Position numbers and translations under genes: made by a program. Below the pieces are notes generated by a model. The model ran no database searches, had not been told where the DNA came from, and saw nothing but the letters and a program-made list of their open reading frames with translations. This document shows positions 55,395 to 64,000 of a stretch of 64,000 bases of DNA, piece by piece. The DNA comes from Strongyloides papillosus (lineage: Eukaryota > Nematoda > Chromadorea > Rhabditida > Strongyloididae), in assembly GCA_005656395.1 (NCBI GenBank), contig SRSI01000031.1, forward strand, positions 558,001 to 622,000, in the 5' to 3' direction. Position 1 is the stretch's first letter, and every line of letters begins with the position of its first letter.

Positions 55395-56422
55395 CCCGGT
55401 AGTAAGAAGGAGGGCATTTCTTATTAAGTCCTTGCTAAGGAGTGAATCATTCCTGCACAAGGAAAAAATATTTCTTAGCAAGGACTTGTTAAGGAAAATT
55501 TATATTCTTAACAAGGAATTTAAAATTTTAAAATTAAAAATGAAATGTCAATCTATTTCAAACCCCGCTGTTTGTAGGTATTTATTATTCAATGATAGAG
55601 GATTAATTCTACCACGTATACGTATAACATCATGCGGCACACAATTTTCAACTCTAGATGAATCATTGACTACTAATGCTTTTTGACCTTACTAATGTAC
55701 CTGAAATTAAACGAAATTATTAATGAGAATTGAACTTACATAGAATTATCCACGATCCTTGCTGCTAACCACTAAACTAAGATAGTTTTATTTGGTACTT
55801 ATAAGATTTATTTCCTTGGACTTAAAGAAATTTTTTAATTTATTTCAATTGTAACGTTATTATAGTACTTAAAAAAATTAACACAACTATTAGTAATAAG
55901 CTGGCTATAGAATCTTTAAAAAAAAGTGCCATATATAAGCTAATCCATAACGAAATAATTTATTTAAAACAAAAAGGCATATAACATGCAACAGAAAAGT
56001 AAAAAAAATTATTTTTCAATCATTAATTTTCCTATTTATTACATAATTAGACTTTTTTATTCATATTCAAAATGTTTTTTAATTATTCAAACTTTGATTA
56101 ATTTTTTAGTAACATTAAAAATATAAAATTTAAAATTATTACAAATGTTTTGCTAATACAAATTTTTTTTAACTTTCCTCCAGTACCATTTGATATTACT
56201 GTCGTTGTAGTGGAGTCTAGTACTTTTAGTTATTGTTTTTTCGTAAAATATAATCATAGTCTTACTAAAAAATGAACGTTCACTTTGTCAGTTTTATTCC
56301 TTGTTAAGGAGTTAATAAAGACCATTACTAGTATAAGATATACTCATGTCTTACTAAAAAGTGCACAATTCCTTTGTTATTTTTACTCCCTGTCAAGGAA
56401 TAAACAGGGGCTATCTACCGGG
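55395..56422. repeat. Degenerate inverted-repeat element with internal duplicated units
   Basis: The two ends carry CCCGGTAG (55395-55402) and its reverse complement CTACCGGG (56415-56422). Reading inward, the left 70 bp, when reverse-complemented, resembles the right 70 bp (GTGCA..., ACTCC-TAGCAAGGA / ACTCCCTGTCAAGGA, then CTAC/CTACCGGG). On the right, two diverged direct copies start at 56254 (TCATAGTCTTACTAAAAA) and 56344 (TCATGTCTTACTAAAAA). The sequence CCTTGNTAAGG, itself a near palindrome, recurs at about 55430, 55480, 55497 and 56299. A perfect 14-bp inverted pair sits at 55426-55439 and 55474-55487. This fits an old non-autonomous transposable element. Confidence 0.5.
55716..55786 (-). 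pseudogene. tRNA-like relic (decayed tRNA gene or SINE head)
   Basis: On the minus strand the 71 bases hold a good tRNA A-box/D-arm (TTAGTTTAGTGGTTAGCA), an anticodon-like stem AGGAT/ATTCT with an 8-nt loop, and a B-box/T-arm GTAAG-TTCAATT-CTCAT with four of five pairs. The acceptor stem is poorly paired (about four of seven) and the anticodon loop is one base too long, so it is not a working tRNA. It sits inside the inverted-repeat element, which hints at a SINE-like origin. Confidence 0.5.
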
Positions 56423-57354
56423 TGTTCCCCAAAGGGGCACTGGATTATGATCTAAAGAATTAGGCCGATTTGTACATATAACTTTATTTAAGGTAAAGGT
56501 GGAAACAATTCTAATGTGAATGTAAAAGAGAATTATCAACGTTATGTGACAGATGTATACAAAAAGTAAAAGAATGCTCTGTAAATGTAATCATTGTTAC
56601 AATATATATGTATATGATTCCTGGGTTGTGAATTATCCTTCTTTGAAATGTATGACATATTCGTTATTTTATTGGTGCGTTAACTTCCATACTAACAATC
56701 CATAAGTTGCCTTAAAAATATTTGAAATTTTGTAAAATTTGTGATTGGTAATTTACACAGATTAAGCGTAGTCTTATAGTTTCTAATAATGGAAAATTTT
56801 TTTAACATTTAATAAAAAATATGTTAAATACATAAATTTTTTAAAAATCTAAAATACAAAAATTTAAGAACCATAATGTATCTTTATATCTTATAAATTG
56901 TCTATATGATTATTACTCTATCTTTTTTATTTGAATGCTTTTATATGATTGGCTATAGTTTTAAAGCTCTAATTAATTGACGCATAAATTTTACATTCGA
57001 AAAAAACATTTTTCTTTAATTTTTGAAGGATAAAATATATTTTTAAAGTTTGTCAATTATACTTTTAAAAAAAATACCCTTCAGTCTCAATAAATACACA
57101 GAATCCCAAAAGTATTTCTAACATCTACACATTTTTACAAATTCCCTTAATTAAGCTCAAATTTGTGAATATTTAGGAATAGATACCATTAGTAATTTAA
57201 ATTTGATTATCTTGCAACGACAAACATTATAAATCATCATTATTGTACATTTTCCTTATTTTCTATCAAGTACAACGAGTTTTTTAATATATAAAGACGT
57301 TTTAAAATTTCTTTATCTTATATCGTAGGAACCTTTTTTCTCGACCTGAAGGAA
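56423..57354. other. Intergenic with a small hairpin, nothing else
   Basis: At the left edge, GTG..CCCC-AAA-GGGG-CAC (about 56422-56440) forms a GC-rich hairpin next to the repeat end. The rest is AT-rich; a promoter for the next gene is expected, but I see no clear TATA box. Confidence 0.4.
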
Positions 57355-58588
57355 ATGGAATATACAGGAGTAAAAGAAGAATATAGAGAGGAGAAAGAAG
57401 TTTCTTGCAAATCAAAGCTTTCAATTACTAAGAAGGCAAAAAACTGTCTCGGAACTTTTGAAAAAATGTCTGTAGAAGAAATGGCTGAACCTGGAAAAAT
57501 GAACAAAGTTCTTCAGAATATGGAACTATTTAACACTACTGATAATGTCGCAGCTATATTACATTATTTACTTAATCTCCAACAGGTAAACTTAAAATGT
57601 CATTTAAATTTCTCGTGACTGATTTTTTATAGGTTGGATTAGCAGTAATAAGTTCTTCATATAAAGATGTATTTCCGTTATTAAAGGAAATACGTCAGAA
57701 TAAAGAGTTTCGCAATAGTAAGTTTACTTTAAGGTTTTTTATTTGAATTATATTTTAGATAATGATATTTTAAAACTGGTGGAATCTTTGATGTCGCGTT
57801 TATCTAAATATATGGTAGAACACGGGAAAGTTGATAAAGTAACAATGTCAGAGATCTACCAGAATTGTGTGGAAGATTGTAATTCTTCTATTAAAAGACG
57901 ACATAAACCAGTTGTTTCACTAGGAAAACACCGTCTTACTGGATTGTACGGTGAAAACGATAATTTACCACCATCACCCGTTAAGCCTAAAAAGGTTAAA
58001 AATTCAAACTCTTGTAAAACTGGCGGAAAACATCAATCTGTGGGAAATACTGGCCTACCCAGAGATTTTCCCAATCATGCAGGAAAACAGACCCTCACAT
58101 TGAGCTTAAACAGTCAAGATCAAAGATCATTTGATGGGGCACATTATTGTAGTAAACGAAATGCTGAATTACCATATATAATTCCTGTTCTTGATAAAGA
58201 ATATGTTGAGAAGATTCCTTTGTCATACAGTTACATGAATGGTTCGCTATACGAAATATTTACGACAGATAAGGTTTTAGAAATTTCAGAGGAAGAGCAA
58301 AATATCAAAGAGGAAGAATACAAAGAACTTATGGAATATTTAAATAAAGAACGTTCAGATAAAACAAAAATGAATCTATGTAAAACTTATCCCCAAAATC
58401 TAGATGATCAAACAATTTGTAAATATCAAATGGGAGAAAATAACACAATTGTACATAAATTAATCATACCAAAGGAAACAGTGGTTGAGAATAAACCTTC
58501 TACCCTTTTCGAAATAAATTCAGATGAAGCTCCTCCCTCTGTAAGAGTGCAGAATATTCTTCATAAGTTAAGAAAAGAGGGATTATAA
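57355..58588 (+). CDS. Probable chromatin/transcription protein with a LEDGF-IBD-like helical bundle
   Basis: Three exons, 57355-57585, 57633-57717 and 57759-58588, join in frame to 381 aa; introns are 47 and 41 bp. Residues about 58-125, split over all three exons, look like a TFIIS-N/IBD-type helical bundle: VAAILHYLLNLQQVGLAVIS, then PLLKEIRQNKEF and two more helices. The spacing L-x-x-L-x-x-LQV...LKxIR matches the integrase-binding domain of LEDGF/HDGF2. The middle (about 140-210) is basic and disordered (PPSPVKPKKVKNS); the end is acidic with VRVQNILHKLRKEGL. No PWWP domain is present, unlike LEDGF. The IBD likeness is by eye and may be wrong; the gene model itself is solid. Confidence 0.6.
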
Positions 58589-61017
58589 AAGTCAGAAATT
58601 TGGTAATTTGTCTGGAAATACTTGACAACCAATAAACTAAGGGAAAGATGTGGACATAGGTTTTGATATATCATCGAATAACTTTTTTTTTATATTTAGT
58701 AAGAATTTTTTTTTAAAAGTCAATTAAATATAATAAACCTAATGGGTTCTAGGGAAAAAAACAAGCTAATTTCAATTCTAGTTACAAGTTCTGTCTAAGA
58801 AAGTTTGCTTTTCATTCTCTGAAATAATGCCAATAACAAGTTTGCAACCGATTTTAATATTTTAAAGTTTGTTTGTGGATTGTATAAGTTTTACTATACT
58901 GTTAATTATATTAATTTTGACATATTATTTTATATGTATATTTGTTTTTATCAAAATAAACTATATTAGTTTTTAAAATATTTTTATGAAATTTACTTTT
59001 CAGAATCAAACATTTTAAAGACTGAAAATTATAATTTCCCTCAATTTTTAACTTATACAACTTAAAGCTTGGAAATATTATGTATTTATCCTAAATAAAA
59101 TTAGGTATAAAATAAATACATATGTTCACTACGGTATCGTATAAATAAGTTAAAATATTTAACCGAACTATATTATTCATACTCAAGATATATTACTATA
59201 TTAACAATTAATTTTTGAGAAAACTATCTACAGTAATAAATATTATTTTACAGTATAAAAATGTGACCTTGACAAATTCGTTTTTACACATATGAAATTT
59301 AACAGCACATCCCAAACAAAGAAAGTATTTTGCAAAAAATTGTTTTAAAAATATTAGTTTTATTAATAGTGTGACGAATTACACAATAAATTATATTATT
59401 TATTTTAATTTCTAAAAAAATAAAAAATAGGAAGGTAAAGATTTTTTAATTATTGCCGGCTCTCTTTAAGTTAAAATTATACGTCAGAAATAAATAAGTA
59501 GAATTTGTTTTACACAATAAAAATATTTTTAAGTTTTCAGGATCGTCCTAATGACGGGATTCACATATAGATAAAGGTTCGGGTAATTATTGTGACACAG
59601 ACACAACAACAAAAGTTATGCACAATTTAAGTCTAATTATAACCAATGACAATTACAACCTAAAAAAAGAATTGCAATCTTAAATGAGAACTTAAAACGT
59701 AAAAATTCTAATGATAAAAAATAAATAAGAATAACCTATCTTGTGTAAATATCACTAATTTGACAGGATGTAATATAATATTTGTACAACAGTAAATAAA
59801 GCCCTAAAATCATTCAGAATTTAATGATAATAGTCCACGTTCAAGTCATTACTAACAAATTCACGCAAATGAATGTATCTTTATGATCTTAAATAATATA
59901 TGGTATATTTGATGGCATATGATATAGCATTCCTAATATCGTTGATAATAAAATTAATACATTTTTTGAGCATATAGAGAACAGTCAAACATTTAAAATA
60001 ATAAAAATATATTATTGTATTTTACCCAAGAAGATTCATTTTTTGCATCTTATAATTAAATTTTAAAACTAGAAATGAAAAAACAAATTTATTTTTGAAA
60101 AAATTCCTTGTTTAATGACAATTTTTTATTCAAAGGAGAAATACTTTATTAAAAATATAAATTAAAAAACATATACTTCTAAATTTTGTGAACATTTATA
60201 AACTTTTAAAAAATAATGTTTATTTAGAAAATGACTACTACTTAGTAAAATGACTCAAAACTATAAAAAAATATTTTTTAAATTTTTATTAACTTTTGTT
60301 CACCTATTATTAGTTTAATACTTTGTCTCAGAAAATTTTATTATTATTTATTTTTTAATTAAAAATACTCATATAATTTGACTTTATCATAAATATACTT
60401 TTAATGATACTTAATTACTACTTTCTTTATTGAATATTTTGAATATTAAAATAAAGTTTTGTCTGAAAATAAAGTTTACGCTAACTGAATAATATTTCAT
60501 AAAAATTTTTCCTTTATTTTTATATCAAAAAATTTGAATTCTTCTTGATTGTTTTTAACAACATGATATTTAACTAAGTTTTTCTTTTTTAAACATAATC
60601 TACAAAATTAAAGTACACTATTTTACTGTGAAAATGTTTTCAATTCAGTGAAATATTGAAATTTCATAACTAGTGACGAGTTGGCTTGTAACTTTAAATT
60701 ATTATTAAAGGTATGATTATAATTTGCATTTTTGTAAATACTTATTATAACAATAATCTTTACCCTTAGTTTCTCTAAAGAAAATAGAAATATTTAGATT
60801 AATAATTAAATTATTAAAACATAATGATAATTTTTTTCCACATGTAACATATAATCTCATATTTTCAAAAATTTTTCTTTTGTTAAATATATCATTTAAT
60901 ATCACTGTAAAATTTCATCCGATAAATTTTTTTACGGAAGGATTAAAATAAAAATTATTTTTAGAAACTATAAATTTTAAATACAAGTTTCGTCATTTAT
61001 AAAATTTACTTTTCAAA
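58589..61017. other. Intergenic, no gene supported
   Basis: About 2.4 kb AT-rich with only one short frame (minus strand, 60717-60905), which lacks any feature. No RNA gene was recognised. Confidence 0.45.
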
Positions 61018-62040
61018 ATGTTGAATCCATTATTTTTTCCTGAAAATTATAATTACTATATTTGTAACAAAGATGAGTTAAATTATTCAGTAGAATTATT
61101 AAATCAAAAACCTGATATTATGGCATATGTATTCTTAATTGCTGGTATTATATTCATTGTGATATATATACCATGTATACTTGTAATGTTAAAAAATGAA
61201 TTTTATAACAATAGTTGTTACAAAATTATGGTTTTTCTTTCGCTGATAGATGTTTCTGCAGTTATGGTTAATTCAGTTGCTACAGGAATTTTTGGTATAT
61301 TACGACTACCTTATTGTTTTTCTCCAAAATTACATTTAGCAATTGGGAGTTTTGGTGTAAGCATTTGGTGTGCTACATGTGCTACAGCAACCATTCTTGC
61401 ATTTAATCGTTTCTTAGACACTACACATAAATCACTCTGTTTTAAACTTTTTGATGGGAAGAAAACTTTTATTTGGCTGATTTTGCCAATAATATATTTT
61501 TTATATTTCTTCTTTTTTACAAGTCCACTTGCATTTAGTCAAATATATATGTCATGGTTTTTCAATCCTTATCAAGACTATCTTGAATTGGAAAAATCTA
61601 GAAGAAACATTGATTTTCATAGTATACCACATACAATAAATAATTTTTTAATAATAATTTTCATGATACTTGGTTATGGTGCAATGTTTTTGAAATTATC
61701 AAGAAAGTCTAACAAAATTAGTACACCTTCAAATACCAGTCTTGTTCTTGTTAAAGTACAATTTCAAGTTTTTATTATTTGTTTTTTTGTTTTTGCAGCA
61801 GCATTACTTTATGTATACATGCAATTCTTCCCTGTACCTCCAATATTTGCAGTAATCTCTCAAATTTTATGGTCTTTTGCACAAGGTTGTGGAGGTGTAA
61901 TTTATATTACTTTAAATCCAACAATAAGACAAGCTATATGGAGAGATCTTTTGGATAAAAAAAAGTTATTAACTATAACGCATGACGGGAGTAGAAAAGA
62001 AATAAATGTTACTAAAAGAAGAGTCAGTGAAAACAAATAA
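61018..62040 (+). CDS. Serpentine chemoreceptor, class T (srt) like
   Basis: Single exon, 340 aa with seven hydrophobic helices: about 36-57, 68-90, 103-128, 150-170, 203-222, 245-268 and 275-298. Diagnostic blocks are the short lumenal start with one Cys (YYICNKDELNYS), MAYVFLIAGIIFIVIYIPCI in helix 1, NNSCYKIMVFLSLIDV in loop 1 and helix 2, the helix-3 end ATILAFNRFLD, and the helix-7 end NPTIRQAIWRDL. The N-terminus and the NSCYKIM-x-FL block are typical of the nematode SRT family. Nematode SR receptors are G-protein-coupled receptors, most used in chemosensory neurons. No introns remain, unlike C. elegans srt genes. A related decayed copy lies at 6545-7225. Confidence 0.85.
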   Translation: MLNPLFFPENYNYYICNKDELNYSVELLNQKPDIMAYVFLIAGIIFIVIYIPCILVMLKNEFYNNSCYKIMVFLSLIDVSAVMVNSVATGIFGILRLPYCFSPKLHLAIGSFGVSIWCATCATATILAFNRFLDTTHKSLCFKLFDGKKTFIWLILPIIYFLYFFFFTSPLAFSQIYMSWFFNPYQDYLELEKSRRNIDFHSIPHTINNFLIIIFMILGYGAMFLKLSRKSNKISTPSNTSLVLVKVQFQVFIICFFVFAAALLYVYMQFFPVPPIFAVISQILWSFAQGCGGVIYITLNPTIRQAIWRDLLDKKKLLTITHDGSRKEINVTKRRVSENK

Positions 62041-62151
62041 TAAGGAAAATTTAATGCTTAGTGATTATCATTATTATTTCTGTAATTCTTATAACCATTT
62101 TAATAAGTTTTAATTAACAATAATATGAAAATTATATATCCTGTTCTTTCA

Positions 62152-62749
62152 TATTATTTTACAAAATTAAATTAAAGTTACTTTATGAAATAAAAAGATT
62201 ATAGAAACTTGTTATTATTTCCATAAAAATAATAAGTAAAAATACGAAGGAAGGATATTTAAAATTTATTTTTAAATTTACATAGATTTCATTTTAATTA
62301 TATAAGAGATGAAATAAAGAAATTCATTTATATATTTTTACATTATATTTGAAAACATTTTTTTGTGCGACAAAAGAAAAAAATGTAATAAGATTACACG
62401 CAATCTACTTAATCTGGTTCAATATTTCTAAAATTGTAAAAAGTTGGCACATTAATAATACAAATATATTTAGAGGAATTAACAAATTAAGAAATCAAAA
62501 TTTTAAAGAGTTAAAAAACTATAAAAATTATTTTATTAATAAAATTAGTTTAATTAAGATATTGTTAGCATAAAATTTTTAGTTTATATAAAATATTGAT
62601 AATCCTTAAAATTTAAAGCAACTTTCAACTCCTGATTTATCTTAACAAATCAGTGTACTTACATACCAATTTGATCTATTGTATTGCACAAACAGCTCTG
62701 ACAATGAAAAACAATTCGATTTTAGGGCAGTACCTCTAGACAAAGAAAA
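62152..62749 (+). repeat. Left arm of a 598-bp inverted repeat
   Basis: This arm is the reverse complement of 63403-64000, base for base without net gaps (paired positions sum to 126152). Similarity is very high over most of the arm and drops slightly at the inner 80 bp. A 74-codon frame starting at TTG (62349-62573) is mirrored in the other arm, but the three differences near its end change the residue each time, so it is probably not coding. Confidence 0.85.
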
Positions 62750-63402
62750 GTATGTATATCAAACAGTATAATGAATAGTTGCTGTAAATTATTTTGATGA
62801 ATACATTCACTTGAAAAAATGAAAAATATTATCCTAAAACAAAAAAATTTATTTACTCGAATATAAGAAGATAAATAAATTAATATTGCAAGTTAAAGCA
62901 AAACTTTTTAGCTATAATAAATATATTAAACATCGTTATTATAAGTGAAATTGTGTAATAGTGAGTATTATAAAAAATTCCATTATTTTAAGATTAAATA
63001 TTTGTTCTTAAAAGTATATAATACATTTAATTCGTAAATAATAACAAGTAAAATTAAATGAATTTATGAATAATTATACCTCATTTTACTTTTAATTCTC
63101 AAGAAGATAAAGATAAATAAGATAAATTGATTTATTATTTTGTTTGTCTGTTTTCTTAAAAGCAAAAATTTAACCCTATTTGCTTTTTTAATTTTACTGA
63201 ATCATGGGAAGTAAAGGATGTGCACTGTGCTCTAAATCTATTTTATTATGTTTGTTACCAACATTGGTACTTTTACAAACAATAAACAAATAATAAATTC
63301 CAACAGAAATAATCAAATTCGTTATGAGAAAATCATTTCCTCTTACATGCTCAGAGTCATATTTTTTTTGAAAAATGTATGTAAGTAAAAGAAAAATTTA
63401 TT
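62750..63402. other. Spacer between the inverted-repeat arms
   Basis: 653 bp of AT-rich DNA. It holds one short frame with an ATG at 63204 (29 codons plus stop), described separately. No transposase or RNA gene seen. Confidence 0.5.
63204..63293 (+). CDS. Candidate 29-aa hydrophobic micropeptide in the repeat spacer
   Basis: The frame reads MGSKGCALCSKSILLCLLPT and then a short hydrophobic tail ending in NK. It has three cysteines and one possible membrane helix. There is no TATA box or neighbour to support it, and a frame this short arises easily by chance, but its composition (Gly, Cys, Leu) differs from the Asn/Lys/Ile background. Low confidence. Confidence 0.15.
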   Translation: MGSKGCALCSKSILLCLLPTLVLLQTINK

Positions 63403-64000
63403 TTTTCTTTGTCTAAAGATACTGCCCGGAAATCGAATTGTTTTTTAGTGTCAGAGTTGAGTGTGCAATATAATAGATCAAATTGGTATGTAAGTACACT
63501 GATTTGTTAAGATAAATCAGGAGTTGAAAGTTGCTTTAAATTTTAAGAATTACCAATATTTTATATAAACTAAAAATTTTATACTAACAATATCTTAATT
63601 AAACTAATTTTATTAGTAAAATAATTTTTATAGTTTTTTATCTCTTTAAAATTTTGATTTCTTAATTTGTTAATTCCTCTAAATATATTTGTATTATTAA
63701 TGTGCCAACTTTTTACAATTTTAGAAATATTGAACCAGATTAAGTAGATTGCGTGTAATCTTATTACATTTTTTTCCTTTGTCGCACAAAAAAATGTTTT
63801 CAAATATAATGTAAAAATATATAAATGAATTTCTTTACTTTATCTCTTATATGATTAAAATGAAATCTATGTAAATTTAAAAATAAATTTTAAATATCCT
63901 TCCTTCGTATTTTTACTTATTATTTTTATGGAAATAATAACAAGTTTCTATAATCTTTTTATTTCATAAAGTAACTTTAATTTAATTTTGTAAAATAATA
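63403..64000 (-). repeat. Right arm of the inverted repeat, cut by the window end
   Basis: Reverse complement of 62152-62749. Because it ends exactly at the window edge, the true repeat may extend further: the left boundary at 62152 may be set only by where the data stop, so the element could be longer on both sides. Confidence 0.85.

Noticed and set aside
55432..55686. 84-codon frame across the repeat element
   Set aside because: Starts at TTG inside a palindromic repeat; no domain; part of the degenerate element.
62349..62573. 74-codon frame in each inverted-repeat arm (also 63579-63803 on the other strand)
   Set aside because: It starts at TTG, not ATG. The clear differences between the arms near its end all change the residue, which argues against selection on a protein.
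1..64000. CRISPR arrays, riboswitches, bacterial operons, prophage or rRNA
   Set aside because: None seen. Introns, TATA boxes and gene content are those of an animal nuclear genome; no intact tRNA was recognised either.

Overview
This window looks like nuclear DNA of a nematode, most likely Strongyloides or a close relative. The base composition is extremely AT-rich. Genes have few introns, and those are tiny (35-58 bp, GT..AG). Many genes start just after a TATAAAA-like box. The gene content is typical of nematodes: a class T serpentine receptor, an astacin protease with EGF and CUB domains, an MSP domain, tandem UDP-glucuronosyltransferases, a caenopore-like saposin protein, and a large EGF/vWA/C-type-lectin secreted protein. 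Species assignment is inference.

Layout. 0.5-2.2 kb: MFSD8/CLN7-like transporter in five exons. 2.2-9.9 kb: mostly empty, with two small secreted-peptide genes and a decayed serpentine receptor. 10-20 kb: ML-domain lipid-binding protein and a UPF1-like SF1 helicase on the minus strand, then a single-exon utp-20 (ribosome biogenesis) on the plus strand. 22-30 kb: an MSP-BTB-BACK fusion, a GT14-like glycosyltransferase, a BED zinc-finger protein and prohibitin phb-2. 29.8-33.7 kb: four unrecognised genes, three of them encoding secreted basic proteins. 33.8-34.6 kb: a gene that reads as NELF-E, the RNA-binding subunit of negative elongation factor, notable because C. elegans is reported to lack NELF.

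35.6-54.4 kb: a detoxification and surface/gut-defence block. It holds a decayed UGT, three intact tandem UGTs (each 524 aa with the same intron slot), a saposin-like protein, a 1903-aa EGF/vWA/CTLD protein resembling C. elegans IRG-7, a CYP4-type P450, and an astacin. GATA-type (TGATAAG) sites precede several of these genes, suggesting intestinal expression. 54.4-57.3 kb: repetitive, with a tRNA-like relic between inverted copies of a short repeat. 57.4-58.6 kb: a chromatin-type protein with a possible LEDGF-IBD-like helical bundle. 61-62 kb: an srt-type receptor. 62.15-64 kb: a 598-bp, nearly perfect inverted repeat around a 653-bp spacer, running to the window edge.

Exon boundaries were worked out by hand from GT/AG sites and reading-frame continuity, and every spliced model given has a total length divisible by three. 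Family calls rest on motifs read by eye. No database search was possible.
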